This document shows positions 1 through 8,081 of a stretch of DNA of 64,000 bases, one piece after another. The position numbers were made by a program, and so were the translations under genes. The DNA comes from Geothrix sp. (lineage in GTDB: Bacteria; Acidobacteriota; Holophagae; Holophagales; Holophagaceae): positions 1 to 64,000 of the forward strand of contig JAVBYJ010000015.1 of NCBI GenBank assembly GCA_030824075.1, in the 5' to 3' direction. How positions within the stretch are numbered: the first letter of the stretch is position 1; the number at the start of each line of letters is the position of its first letter. A model generated the notes under the pieces. It saw only the letters and a program-made list of their open reading frames with translations, was not told the DNA's origin and searched no databases.

Positions 1-2
1 GT

Positions 3-352
3 GCAGGGAGGGGGGATGGCCGCGGGTCATCTAAGGGCTCAGGTCGGGCCATGTTCCGCGCCGCCCCTGGCATGAACCCTGGTCTGGACCTGAACGATCT
101 CGAGGTGGTCCACGAGGAGATCCCTGGTTACCCCCTGCTGGCCGAGTGGGGGGCATCCAGGGTGACGTGGTGGTGCGGGTCACGATCAACGAGAAGGGTA
201 TTCCCATCCGGACGGAGCTGCTGGAGGGACCCCCGGCACTCCAGAGCGAAACCATGCGGGCGGTCAAGCTTTGGAGGTTTGGCCGGGGCATCTTCCGAGG
301 GCGGAAGGTGGATGCGATCTTCGACATGACCTTTCGCTTCGTGCTGCGCTAG
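3..352 (+). pseudogene. TonB C-terminal domain gene, frameshifted and 5'-incomplete
   Basis: The two halves of one TonB_C-like domain lie in different frames. The frame open from the window edge reads an IPGYPLLAEWG segment up to about 152. The frame from 146 to 352 continues with a GGIQGDVVVRVTINEKG segment and a WRF...FRFVLR end. Together they match the usual TonB C-terminal pattern (YP..A....G.V.V...I...G, then KLWRF). One extra G in the six-G run at 148-153 would join them, so this is either a real frameshift or a sequencing error. The true start is not visible. Proteins of this type usually transmit force or sit at the envelope. The stop overlaps the convergent nth stop in a shared CTAG. 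Confidence 0.6.
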
Positions 353-1785
353 AGGGATCTCACCAGGTCGAGTCCGGCCTCGGTGCGGCTCAAGTACCAG
401 GTCAGGGCCTGTCCATCCACGAGGTGTACGGCGGCGTTGGGGAACCGCTTCTGCAGTTCGGTCTGGTGGCGGCGGTTGAAGCGGTAGGGCTCCGTGGGCA
501 GCAGAATCACCTCGGGTGCGAGGGCGTCCAGGTCATCGTCCGAAAGCACGGGATAGCGGTCGGGACCGATGGGCGTGAAGCCACCCTGACGCAACAGATC
601 ACCCAGGTAGGTGTCCGGGCCGGCACTCATCCAGGGAGCCTTCCAGATGAGGGCCAGGGCCCGGGGACCCTTTCGGCGGCGCCCCTTGAGGGAGGCCTCC
701 AGGGCAGCGACCCGCGGCGCTGCCGCCTCAGGCAGACCCAGACGATGCCCGAGTTCCCGCAGGCCCGCGATGCAATCCTTCACTGTGCGGATCTCCAGAG
801 CCAGCCAGGGGATGTCCAGGGCGGTGAGCGCCTCCGCGACTTCCTTCGGATTCTCATCCCGCTCCAGGATCACCAGATCCGGGGCCAGATCGCGGATGCG
901 ACCGAGGTCGGGATCCTTGGTGCCACCCACCGAGGGGACGGTGTTGCGGATCCAGCGAGGCTCGATGCAGTAGCGGGTGCGTCCCACAAGCCGGGCGGCC
1001 AGTCCCCACTGCACCAGCAGCTCCGTGACCGACGGCACCAGGCTGAGGATGCGCTGGGGACTGCCGATCATCTGAATTTGAGACGTGACGGCTGACGACT
1101 GGCCGGCGGAAACCGAGGCCTCAAACGTCACGCCCAGGTGCGGATCCTTAATCTTCCCCAGTCCGGTGGGGCATAGGTCCAGGAGGGAACAGGCCGCGCA
1201 ATCCGGCCGCCGGGCATCGCAGGTGCGGCGCCCGTGAAAGATGAGCTGGTGATGCAACTCGATCCAGTCCTCCCGCGGGAAGAGGCGGCAAAGGTCGGCC
1301 TCCACCTTTTCGGGGGTCGGGGCCTTGGACAACCCCAGGCGGCGCGCCACGCGGAAAATATGGGTATCCACCGCGAGGGCAGGCACCCCGAACGCGTTGG
1401 CCAGCACCACATTGGCGGTCTTCTGCCCCACACCAGGAAGGGCCCCAAGGGCTGCGGGATCAGCGGGCACCAAGCCGCCGTGCCGCGCCATCAGGGCCTG
1501 TCCGAGGCCGATGAGGTTCTTGGCCTTGTTGCGGAAGAATCCGGTGGATTTGATGAGGACCTCCACCTCGTCCTGAGGGGCCTCTGCGAGGCTGGCCGCG
1601 TCGGGGAATCGGGCAAAGAGCGCCGGGGTGGTGAGGTTGACGCGGGCATCCGTGCACTGGGCGCTGAGGATGGTGGCGACCACCAGCTGAAAGGGATCCC
1701 GGTGATCGAGGGCGCACCGGGCGTCGGGGTAGGCGGCGCGGAGGCGGGCCTGGATCTCTCCGGGGGCAGGTCTGGAAAGGCGCAT
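349..1785 (-). CDS. nth: Endonuclease III fused in frame to a BtuF-like metal-receptor domain
   Basis: Residues 1-208 of 478 are a full endonuclease III, a bifunctional glycosylase/AP lyase for oxidised pyrimidines. The helix-hairpin-helix LPGVGQKTANVV carries the catalytic Lys at about 122 and the VDTH Asp at about 140. The iron-sulfur loop has Cys 189, 196, 199 and 205 in the canonical C-X6-C-X2-C-X5-C spacing. After a 36-residue Ser/Ala-rich linker, residues 245-478 form a helical-backbone metal-receptor domain (RILSLVPSVTELL start), the family of cobalamin and siderophore binding proteins, here without a signal peptide. The ATG at 1785 is preferred over an upstream in-frame start that overlaps the divergent folate gene. 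An internal ATG at 1071 has no clear ribosome site, but it leaves open that the second domain is a separate gene. Confidence 0.85.
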   Translation of the reverse strand: MRLSRPAPGEIQARLRAAYPDARCALDHRDPFQLVVATILSAQCTDARVNLTTPALFARFPDAASLAEAPQDEVEVLIKSTGFFRNKAKNLIGLGQALMARHGGLVPADPAALGALPGVGQKTANVVLANAFGVPALAVDTHIFRVARRLGLSKAPTPEKVEADLCRLFPREDWIELHHQLIFHGRRTCDARRPDCAACSLLDLCPTGLGKIKDPHLGVTFEASVSAGQSSAVTSQIQMIGSPQRILSLVPSVTELLVQWGLAARLVGRTRYCIEPRWIRNTVPSVGGTKDPDLGRIRDLAPDLVILERDENPKEVAEALTALDIPWLALEIRTVKDCIAGLRELGHRLGLPEAAAPRVAALEASLKGRRRKGPRALALIWKAPWMSAGPDTYLGDLLRQGGFTPIGPDRYPVLSDDDLDALAPEVILLPTEPYRFNRRHQTELQKRFPNAAVHLVDGQALTWYLSRTEAGLDLVRSL

Positions 1786-1855
1786 GGGATCAGAATAAGG
1801 GGCCGGCGTGCCGATGAACGCGGCGGATTCGATAGACTGAAAGCTGAGGTGCCGA

Positions 1856-2716
1856 ATGCCCACCACACTTACGGGAAAGCTCGATTGCCAGGAAACCGCC
1901 CGCCATTACCTGGAACTGGTGCGTTCGAACGTCAAGAAACTGGGCTTCTCACCGGGCCTGGGCGTCATCCTGGGCAGCCAGGATCCGGGTAGCCTCACCT
2001 ATCAGCGCTGGCTCATGAAGGACTGCGAGGACGCGGGCATCAACGCGGCGGATCTGCGCGTGGAAAACGGCATGCAGCTGGTGAAACTGGTGGCGCGGAT
2101 CAATCAGGATGACAAGACCCATGGCGTGTTCATCTTCTATCCGCTGCGCTATCCCGAGATCAAGGATGACGAAGTGATGGACCTGGTGGACCCCGGCAAG
2201 GACATCGAGGGCCTGCACGCCATCAACATCGGGTTCTTGAACAAGTACCGGAAGCGCATGGACGACGGCACCCAGCACCGCTGCATGACGCCGTGCACGG
2301 CGCGGGCCATCGTCAAGACGCTGAAACGGGGCTTCGGGGAGGGCTGGCTGGCGGGCAAGACCGTGGTGGTGATCAACGACAGCCTGCGCATCGGACGCCC
2401 CCTGACGGCCATGGTGGCCAATCTGAAGGCGACGCCGATCCTGTGCCACGCGAATACCAACAAGGACCACCTCGAAGGTTTCATCCGCGTGGCTGATGTC
2501 ATCGTGAGCGCGGTGCCCGCGCCGGGGTACCGCATCGACACGGACTGGATCAAGGACGGCGCCCTCTGCTTCGACCTGAGCGGTGACGGCAACTTCGATT
2601 ACGAGGCCCTGGATCGCCGGGGCATTCCCTACACCGATACCAACAAGAACAGCGTGGGGAAGGTGACCCGGGCCATGGCTCTGCTGAACCTCACCTATGC
2701 GGCGGGCATCGAGTAG
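1856..2716 (+). CDS. Methylenetetrahydrofolate dehydrogenase, Mtd1-like branch of the FolD superfamily
   Basis: This 286-residue protein has the FolD fold order: an N-terminal folate domain, a GKDIEGLHAIN segment (115-125), TPCTARAIVKTL, and a nucleotide-binding stretch VVVINDSLRIGRPL (about 170-183). It departs from bifunctional FolD. The YxxxK motif that supplies the cyclohydrolase Lys reads Y49-Q-R-W-L53, with Leu at the Lys position and Lys only at 55. The Y..W..K spacing, the VIN.S..IGRPL loop and the GKVT.AMLL.N tail resemble the yeast NAD-dependent monofunctional enzyme Mtd1 as remembered. It probably oxidises methylene-THF to methenyl-THF without hydrolysing it. The start has GAGGT upstream and is divergent from nth. 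Confidence 0.75.
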   Translation: MPTTLTGKLDCQETARHYLELVRSNVKKLGFSPGLGVILGSQDPGSLTYQRWLMKDCEDAGINAADLRVENGMQLVKLVARINQDDKTHGVFIFYPLRYPEIKDDEVMDLVDPGKDIEGLHAINIGFLNKYRKRMDDGTQHRCMTPCTARAIVKTLKRGFGEGWLAGKTVVVINDSLRIGRPLTAMVANLKATPILCHANTNKDHLEGFIRVADVIVSAVPAPGYRIDTDWIKDGALCFDLSGDGNFDYEALDRRGIPYTDTNKNSVGKVTRAMALLNLTYAAGIE

Positions 2717-2731
2717 GGACAGGACCGGGCC

Positions 2732-3181
2732 TCAGAACCGGACGGTCAGCACCAGTCCGACGTTGCTGCGGCGGCGGACCTTCAGCCCATCGGTGAAGGG
2801 CCGCTCGAGGTGCTCGCCTTCGAGACTGATGGCCCAGGCGGGGTGGAAGGCCCAGCCCACCCGAAGGCGCGGGCCGAGGAAGGCGCCCTCGCCAGGCGGC
2901 ACTTCGACGATGGCGCCGAATCCGGCGAAGAGCTGATCGGCGGTGGCGTTGGCGTCCACCACGAAGCGCAGGGCATTGTCACCATCGTCCCAGTGGCGCA
3001 TCCCCAGGCCGACACCGAGGTGGAGGTGGGCGAAGGTCCCGTGGTCCCGGATCTGGAGTTCGGTGATGGGCACGGTGAATTCAGCGCCAGTGGCCTTCGG
3101 CTGGCGGATCACCGACACCAGGGCGGATTGGGCCATCAAAGGCAGGGCGGACAGGAGGAGGGCAGGCACGGCGTAGCGCAT
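2732..3181 (-). CDS. Small secreted beta-rich protein, probable outer-membrane protein
   Basis: This 149-residue protein opens with a typical signal peptide (MRYAVPALLLSALPLMAQS) with likely cleavage near residue 18. The rest alternates hydrophobic and polar residues, with repeated glycine-flanked strands (FAHLHLGVGLGMRHW, LGPRLRVGWAFH, WAISLEGEHL). It ends in Phe after LTVRF, the usual last-strand signature of outer-membrane beta-barrels. At this size it could be a minimal barrel of six to eight strands. No specific family is recognised. It is convergent with the folate dehydrogenase, 15 bases away, and lies just downstream of the acetyltransferase on the same strand. Confidence 0.6.
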   Translation of the reverse strand: MRYAVPALLLSALPLMAQSALVSVIRQPKATGAEFTVPITELQIRDHGTFAHLHLGVGLGMRHWDDGDNALRFVVDANATADQLFAGFGAIVEVPPGEGAFLGPRLRVGWAFHPAWAISLEGEHLERPFTDGLKVRRRSNVGLVLTVRF

Positions 3182-3212
3182 GGTGGGGCTACCCGCGGGC
3201 CACCATGGCGGT

Positions 3213-3761
3213 TTAGCGGCCTCGCCATTCCGAAAGCAGCAACCCGTACACCGCGTGATCGACCAGGCGATCGGCGAGTTGCTCGGCTTGTCGCAGGGTG
3301 CCCTCGTGACGGAAGCCCAAGCGCTTCGGAATGGCTCGGCTGCGCCGGTTGCGGACGCCCACGCGGATCTCGATGCGGTTGAGCCTCAAGGTGCGGAACC
3401 CATGACGGAGCAGCGCCGATACGGCGGTGGTCATCAGGCCGTGGCCTTCGGCCTCCTGGGCCAGCCAATACCCGATGGCGGCGCTTCGGTTGGCCCCGTC
3501 GATCCAGTTGAACCCCGCGACACCGACGAGTTGATCCCGCCACCAGAGGCCGAAGGACAGGCCGAGCCCAGCCCGGGCCTGGGCGCGCATCCACAGGATG
3601 TAGGCCCGGGAGTCAGCCGGGGTCTGGTTGGCATCCGGCCACGGCAACCAGCGGCGCAGGCGCTCCCGGTTGGCCTCCACCAGGGCGAAGAGCACCTTGG
3701 CGTCCCGCAGGGTCAACGGGCGCAGCTCTAGGCCACGGCCAGCTTTCAACACCTCGGCCAT
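3213..3761 (-). CDS. GNAT acetyltransferase, RimJ/RimL type
   Basis: The 182-residue protein fits the RimJ/RimL-like GNAT family, which transfers acetyl from acetyl-CoA to protein N-termini or small amines. Visible signs are the N-terminal LELRPLTLRDA, the WLPWPD motif typical of RimL relatives, the central strand IGYWLAQEAEGHGLMTTA with its acetyl-CoA loop, and LNRIEIRVGVRNRRSRAIPKRLGF near the end (the classical N.RS..IP.RLGF box). The start has a strong GGGGGAGG ribosome site. It lies nine bases downstream of kdsA on the same strand, so the two are probably co-transcribed. The substrate cannot be told from sequence. Confidence 0.85.
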   Translation of the reverse strand: MAEVLKAGRGLELRPLTLRDAKVLFALVEANRERLRRWLPWPDANQTPADSRAYILWMRAQARAGLGLSFGLWWRDQLVGVAGFNWIDGANRSAAIGYWLAQEAEGHGLMTTAVSALLRHGFRTLRLNRIEIRVGVRNRRSRAIPKRLGFRHEGTLRQAEQLADRLVDHAVYGLLLSEWRGR

Positions 3762-3769
3762 GCCTCCCC

Positions 3770-4600
3770 CTACCGGCCGGCGGCATCCTGCAAGGCCGCA
3801 GCGCGGCCTGCGCGCCAGAGCACCAGGAGCTGGTCGAGCAGGTCGCCGAACCGATCCAGATGCATCGCATTGGGACCATCGCTGTGGGCCTTCTCGGGGC
3901 AGTCATGGACCTCGAAGAAGAAACCATCCACCACCGTGGACGCGGCCCGGGCCAGGGTGGGGATCATTTCCCGGGCCCCGCCCGTGGTGTTGCCCAGGGC
4001 GCCGGGCTTCTGCACGCTGTGGGTGGCGTCGAAGATCACAGGGCAGCCTGTCTTCCGCAGGTGCGGGAAGCTCTGGAAATCCACCACGAGGTTGCCGTAG
4101 CCGAAGGTGGAACCGCGTTCGGTCACCCACACGGAACCATGCCCTGGAACCGACTTCAACTTCTCCACACCATGCTTCAGGTCCCAGGGGGCGAGGAACT
4201 GGCCTTTCTTCAGGTTCACCGTGCGGCCGGTGGCGGCCGCGGCCATGAGCAGATCCGTTTGCCGGCAGAGGAAGGCGGGGATCTGCAGCACATCCACGGC
4301 CTGGGCCGCAGGAGCGCATTGATCGCTTTCATGGACGTCCGTCAGCACCGGCACACCGTAGCGGCTGCGCACCTCGGCGAGGATGTCCAGGCCGCCCTCC
4401 ATGCCTGGTCCGCGGTGGCTGTCGCCGCTGGTGCGGTTGGCTTTATCGAAGCTGGATTTGTAGATGAAAGGGATGCCCCGCGCTTCGGCCAGATCCCGCA
4501 GGCTTGCGGCCATGAGGTGCGCGTGCTCCCGACTTTCGATGACGCAGGGCCCCGCGATGAGAAAGAAGCTCTGGTCGGTGAAGGGTCGGGTGAAGTCCAT
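3770..4600 (-). CDS. kdsA: 3-deoxy-8-phosphooctulonate synthase
   Basis: KdsA condenses phosphoenolpyruvate with arabinose 5-phosphate to make KDO 8-phosphate, the committed step to the lipopolysaccharide inner core, in the cytoplasm. The 276 residues cover the whole family. FFLIAGPCVIES sits near the N-terminus, followed by YKSSFDKANRTS, VLTDVHE, LQIPAFLCRQTDLL, NLKKGQFL, FDATHSVQ and the acidic EVHDCPEKAHSDG. A Cys in AGPC, where the E. coli enzyme has Asn, marks the metal-dependent class. ATG 4600, with GAGG five bases upstream, is preferred over a GTG five codons earlier. Presence of this gene implies a Gram-negative envelope. Confidence 0.95.
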   Translation of the reverse strand: MDFTRPFTDQSFFLIAGPCVIESREHAHLMAASLRDLAEARGIPFIYKSSFDKANRTSGDSHRGPGMEGGLDILAEVRSRYGVPVLTDVHESDQCAPAAQAVDVLQIPAFLCRQTDLLMAAAATGRTVNLKKGQFLAPWDLKHGVEKLKSVPGHGSVWVTERGSTFGYGNLVVDFQSFPHLRKTGCPVIFDATHSVQKPGALGNTTGGAREMIPTLARAASTVVDGFFFEVHDCPEKAHSDGPNAMHLDRFGDLLDQLLVLWRAGRAAALQDAAGR

Positions 4601-4679
4601 GTGCACCTCGCCCACAGTTTAACGCCCCAGAAGCTGTTGACGGGTTGTCATCTGTATTGATGGATTTTCTAGCATAATG

Positions 4680-4689
4680 TTCAATTGAA
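4680..4689. promoter_or_regulatory. Palindrome in the AT-rich leader of the Lrp-family gene
   Basis: TTCAATTGAA is a perfect 10-base palindrome 28 bases before the Lrp start, inside an unusually AT-rich patch (4635-4695) between divergent kdsA and lrp. Lrp-type regulators often bind and repress their own promoter, so this is a candidate operator. No convincing paired -35/-10 was assigned. Confidence 0.35.
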
Positions 4690-4717
4690 AGATCAACCCT
4701 TTTGTCTGGAGCGACCC

Positions 4718-5221
4718 ATGGCGAAGCTGCTGATGGAAGACGACCTGAACCGCCGTCTGGTGGCCCTGCTCCAGAAGGATGGGCGCATGAGCCATGCAGA
4801 GCTCGCTGAGCGCCTGGGCGTGAGCCGGCCCACGGTCATCGATCGGGTAAAGCGCCTGGAGGCGGATGGCGTGCTGGGCGGCTACGCTGCCCGGGTCACC
4901 CCGGCGGCCGTGAACAAGTCCACGGTCGCTTTCGTGGCGGTGCGCTACAAGGACAACAACGAGGCCATCGAGCAGCGCTTCATCAAGGCCCTGGAGGAGG
5001 AACCGGACATTCTGGAGGCCCATACCATCGCCGGCGAGGATGCCCTGCTGCTGAAGGTGGTGGCGGACACGCCCGCGGGCATCGCCGAGCGGCTGCGCCG
5101 CATCCGCGTGCTGGGCCTCATGGTCACCACCCGCACCACCATGGTGCTGGAAACCCACTGGGAGAAGGCCGGTCCGAGCCCCTTCCCCATCGAAGGCCAA
5201 GTGAAGAAGGTCAAGAAGTGA
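4718..5221 (+). CDS. Lrp/AsnC family transcriptional regulator
   Basis: This 167-residue protein has the two-part Lrp layout. An N-terminal winged helix-turn-helix begins at DDLNRRLVALLQKDGRMS and contains AELAERLGVSRPTVIDRVKRLE as the recognition unit. A C-terminal RAM ligand domain contains DILEAHTIAGEDALLLKV. These octameric regulators sense amino acids or related small molecules. The ATG at 4718 has GGAG six bases upstream and is preferred to a TTG at 4685. The stop overlaps the start of the monooxygenase-domain gene, and an EamA exporter follows. The three look co-transcribed, which suggests the regulator controls export of its effector. Confidence 0.9.
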   Translation: MAKLLMEDDLNRRLVALLQKDGRMSHAELAERLGVSRPTVIDRVKRLEADGVLGGYAARVTPAAVNKSTVAFVAVRYKDNNEAIEQRFIKALEEEPDILEAHTIAGEDALLLKVVADTPAGIAERLRRIRVLGLMVTTRTTMVLETHWEKAGPSPFPIEGQVKKVKK

Positions 5222-5544
5222 TCGCGGCCACACCGGCGCCACCCTATCTGGCGGTGATCTTCAGCAGCCAGCGCACGGCGGGCGATCGGGGCTACGACGC
5301 CATGGCCGAGCGGATGGTCGATCTGGCGAAAACGCAGCCAGGCTTTCTGGGTGTGGAAAGCGTGCGCGATGCCGAGGGCTTCGGCATCACTGTGTCCTAC
5401 TGGAAAGACGAGGGCTCCATCGCGGCCTGGAAGGCCCACGCAGAACACGCGGTGGCCCAGCGCCTGGGCCGGGATCAGTGGTACGGCGCTTTCCGGTTGC
5501 GGGTCTGCCGCGTGGAACGCGAATCCGGCCAGGGTGGTCTTTGA
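5218..5544 (+). CDS. Antibiotic biosynthesis monooxygenase (ABM) domain protein
   Basis: The 108-residue protein matches the dimeric ferredoxin-like ABM fold. It has YLAVIFSSQRT as the first strand, MAERMVDLAKTQPGFLGVES as helix plus strand, and SYWKDEGSIAAWKAHAEHA with the conserved W. Members include heme-degrading and quinone-forming monooxygenases and many proteins of unknown role. The Trp and His pattern here does not decide a substrate. The GTG start overlaps the Lrp-family stop by four bases, and the TGA stop overlaps the ATG of the EamA transporter. Translation of all three is therefore probably coupled. Confidence 0.8.
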   Translation: MIAATPAPPYLAVIFSSQRTAGDRGYDAMAERMVDLAKTQPGFLGVESVRDAEGFGITVSYWKDEGSIAAWKAHAEHAVAQRLGRDQWYGAFRLRVCRVERESGQGGL

Positions 5545-6422
5545 TGCTCGCCTGGCTCGCCTACCTCACCGTGGCTGTGGTGTGGGGATCCACCTACTTT
5601 GCCATCGCCTTGGGCTTGGAATCCTTCACGCCCTACGGCATGGTGGCCGCGCGCTTCTCCGTGGCCTCCCTCATCGCGCTGGGTCTGGGCAGGTTGCGCC
5701 GGGAATCCTGGCCAGGCACCCGCGAAGTCGGGCATTTGATGATCGTCGGCGCCTTGCTGCTGGGCGGTTCCAACGCCCTGGTGTCCTACGCGGAACTGCA
5801 TGTTTCCTCAGGCTTGGCGGCGGTGCTTGCGGCGCTGGTGCCGCTGTGGCTGGCGGTGTTCTCCATGGCGAAGGAACGCCTTGGCCCCAAGGGCTGGGTG
5901 GGCCTCGCCCTGGGCATCGCGGGTGTGGCCGTGCTGGTGTGGCCCAGCGGTGGTCTGCGCATCCACGCGGGCGGCCTGGCGGCCATGGTGGCGGCCCCTC
6001 TCATCTGGGCCTGGGGCACCCTCCACGGCAAACACTTCGTCCACGGCGGCGGCCTGCTCACCAATGTGGGCATCCAGATGCTCACGGCGGCCGTCATCGG
6101 CCTCGTCGTGGCACCGCTCTCGGGGGGCTTTCTGCGGGGCCCCCTCACCCCCAAGGCGCTTTACGCGGTCGGCTACCTGGCACTCTTCGGATCGCTGCTC
6201 GCCTTCTCTGCCTACATCTACCTGGCCAAGGCCTGGCCCCCCGCCAAGATGGGCACCTACGCCTATCTGAACCCCCTGGTCGCGGTACTGCTCGGCAGCC
6301 TCATCCTGCACGAAGCCTTTGGCCTCCGAGAGATCCTCGGCATGACCGTCATCCTGGCCGCCGTGGCGCTGGTGCAGCTGCGGCAGAAACCGGCGTCCAG
6401 GGAGACGGCCTCGGAACCGTGA
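5544..6422 (+). CDS. EamA/DMT-family permease
   Basis: The 292-residue protein has about ten transmembrane helices in two EamA repeats. The first starts AYLTVAVVWGSTYFAIALGL and the second lies around PLIWAWGTLHGKHFV. W-G-S-T-Y-F is the conserved EamA entry motif, and SAYIYLAKAWPPAKMGTYAY near residue 220 is typical of the second repeat. The family exports amino acids and other metabolites from the cytoplasm. The start ATG overlaps the preceding TGA. Context with an Lrp-type regulator suggests amino-acid or related export, but no substrate is shown by the sequence. Confidence 0.9.
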   Translation: MLAWLAYLTVAVVWGSTYFAIALGLESFTPYGMVAARFSVASLIALGLGRLRRESWPGTREVGHLMIVGALLLGGSNALVSYAELHVSSGLAAVLAALVPLWLAVFSMAKERLGPKGWVGLALGIAGVAVLVWPSGGLRIHAGGLAAMVAAPLIWAWGTLHGKHFVHGGGLLTNVGIQMLTAAVIGLVVAPLSGGFLRGPLTPKALYAVGYLALFGSLLAFSAYIYLAKAWPPAKMGTYAYLNPLVAVLLGSLILHEAFGLREILGMTVILAAVALVQLRQKPASRETASEP

Positions 6423-6493
6423 CCGTCGGAGAAGCGTTGAAGCCGGCGCGGGCGCCCGGATCCGGGTTCATCCCCTGACAACCGGTGAGCGCT

Positions 6494-6664
6494 TCAGCCG
6501 ATGGCCCGCTTCGTCAATTCCCCGTAGGGGGGAGGGACGATCCGCGGGGCCTTCCCGGACTTGGCAGCCGCCCGTCTTGAGGCAGCGCGCCTGGAGGCCA
6601 GACGGACGACGTGGTCGGTTCCGACAAAGGCGAGGAACAAGAACATGACGAGCAGAACGGTCAT
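6494..6664 (-). CDS. Single-pass membrane microprotein (56 aa), end of the ferredoxin/NrfD operon
   Basis: A short gene read here directly: ATG at 6664, TGA at 6494. The first 20 residues (MTVLLVMFLFLAFVGTDHVV) form one hydrophobic helix. The remainder is strongly basic and ends with a VPPPYGELTKRAIG tail, so the C-terminus probably lies in the cytoplasm. A GGGG run five bases before the ATG can serve as ribosome site. It starts 15 bases after the stop of the 52-residue microprotein. I do not recognise a family. The position suggests an accessory or assembly subunit of the HybA/HybB-like complex, as CydX-like peptides are for oxidases. Confidence 0.6.
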   Translation of the reverse strand: MTVLLVMFLFLAFVGTDHVVRLASRRAASRRAAAKSGKAPRIVPPPYGELTKRAIG

Positions 6665-6679
6665 GACGGCCCCTTTCGG

Positions 6680-6838
6680 TTACTGCTTGGCATTCGGTTT
6701 GTGATCGACGGCCACATGTTCGTAGATGGCCGACCCGCAGATCCAGACCACCAGCATGATGGTGGCGATTCCAAGCAGGCCGTTCGTGATGTTCAGGAAG
6801 AGCGTTTCGGGGTTCCGCCAGTTGGCGAGATCGAACAT
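6680..6838 (-). CDS. Single-pass membrane microprotein (52 aa) after the HybB-like gene
   Basis: The gene runs from ATG 6838 to TAA 6680. It has an exemplary GGAGG five bases before the start, strong evidence that it is translated. The protein has a short amphipathic lead (MFDLANWRNPETLFLN), one transmembrane helix over about residues 17-37 (LLGIATIMLVVWICG) and a polar tail with HVAVDHKPNAKQ. It begins 40 bases downstream of the HybB-like stop. No family is recognised. Small single-helix subunits of respiratory membrane complexes are common, and this is the likeliest role. Confidence 0.7.
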   Translation of the reverse strand: MFDLANWRNPETLFLNITNGLLGIATIMLVVWICGSAIYEHVAVDHKPNAKQ

Positions 6839-6878
6839 GTCAACCTCCATGGATCTGTGCGTGGGAGATGGGGCCCGT

Positions 6879-8081
6879 TTACGTCGGACGCAGGTCTTCG
6901 CATTCGGGAGACACGAACAGCGGCTCCTGCGCGCCGCTCAGAGCCTCTTGGTGGTGACTGTTGCCCGATTCCTCGATCCGGAAAATGGGGAGGTGTTCGG
7001 CGATGAAAGAGAAGGCGCAGAAGCCGCAGGCTGTGATGCCGAGCATGATGAAAATTTCGATGATGGAAGGGAAATAGGTCTGACTTGGGTAGTGTTCCAG
7101 CCCTGTGATGGCCGTATTCATCCGGTTGAAGGCAAAGCCCAGCACCACCATCAGGCTTGCGGAATAGAGGCCTGTCGGCGAGATCCGGACCTTTTCGAAG
7201 AGCAGCATGGCGAAGGGGATCACGAAGCCGATCAACAGCTCTGCCCAGAACGCCACGCTGTAATAGGTCAGGGTGGTCATGTCCCGGAATCCGCCCCTGG
7301 ACAGCAGGTCCTGGATCCGCACCACGAAGTAGACCGCCAGGGCCAGGGCGATGGCCTTTGCGAGGTTGGCCCGAAGCCGCGTCGGCAGGAAGGGGCGCCC
7401 GTTCCTGGAGAAGATGAGCGTCTCCAGGACGATCATCGAAAGACCGGAGGCGATGCATGAGATGAAGAACAGCACCGGAAGCAGGGGCGTGTACCAAAGC
7501 GCATGCAGGCGATTCGGGACGATCAGGTAGAGCGAACCGAAGGAGGACTGGTGAAGGGTCGACAGGAGGACGCCGAAGATCATGAAGGGCAGGGAGACGG
7601 CGTGGATCCACTTGATGGGCGAATGGATGTGGAATTTCTCAAGAAGGATGGGCGCGAACTCCAGCGACAGCACGGTGGTGTACAGCATCAGGCACCAGCT
7701 GATCTCACACATGACCGAGTGCGGATTCCACATGACCAATGGGTGCCAGAAATGGTCTGGCCGTCCTAGGTCGATGATCAGCACCAGGACCACCAGGAGG
7801 TACCCGATGAAGGCGGTCAGGATGGCTGGTCGAACGATGGGTTCGTACTCTTCGGCGTGGAAGAGGTGCACGGCGGCGACGATCGTGAAACCTGACGCTG
7901 CAAGGCCGATTCCGAGGAAATCGAAGCCGATCCAGAGGCCCCAGGGGAATTCATCGCTGAGGTTGGTGGTTGCCCCGAGTCCGAGGGTGAACCTCGCCAC
8001 GGCCGCCAGGGCCCCCGCCAGGATGAGGGTGGTGGCGATCGGTCGCCAGCCGATCAAGCGGGGCAGCTTCAGGGCTCTCAT
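6879..8081 (-). CDS. HybB/NrfD-like integral membrane quinone-interacting subunit
   Basis: The 400-residue protein has about ten transmembrane helices and the sequence style of HybB, the membrane subunit of hydrogenase-2 that passes electrons to menaquinone. Typical stretches are SDEFPWGLWIGFDFLGIG near the N-terminus, VLIIDLGRPDHFWHPL, NPHSVMCEISWCLMLY, LSTLHQSSFGSLYL and LHALWYTPLLPVLFF. The start at 8081 overlaps the ferredoxin stop (ATGA) and is preferred over a longer frame with a non-hydrophobic extension. No hydrogenase large or small subunit lies nearby, so the catalytic partner is encoded elsewhere or the pair serves another donor such as a cytochrome. Confidence 0.88.
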   Translation of the reverse strand: MRALKLPRLIGWRPIATTLILAGALAAVARFTLGLGATTNLSDEFPWGLWIGFDFLGIGLAASGFTIVAAVHLFHAEEYEPIVRPAILTAFIGYLLVVLVLIIDLGRPDHFWHPLVMWNPHSVMCEISWCLMLYTTVLSLEFAPILLEKFHIHSPIKWIHAVSLPFMIFGVLLSTLHQSSFGSLYLIVPNRLHALWYTPLLPVLFFISCIASGLSMIVLETLIFSRNGRPFLPTRLRANLAKAIALALAVYFVVRIQDLLSRGGFRDMTTLTYYSVAFWAELLIGFVIPFAMLLFEKVRISPTGLYSASLMVVLGFAFNRMNTAITGLEHYPSQTYFPSIIEIFIMLGITACGFCAFSFIAEHLPIFRIEESGNSHHQEALSGAQEPLFVSPECEDLRPT

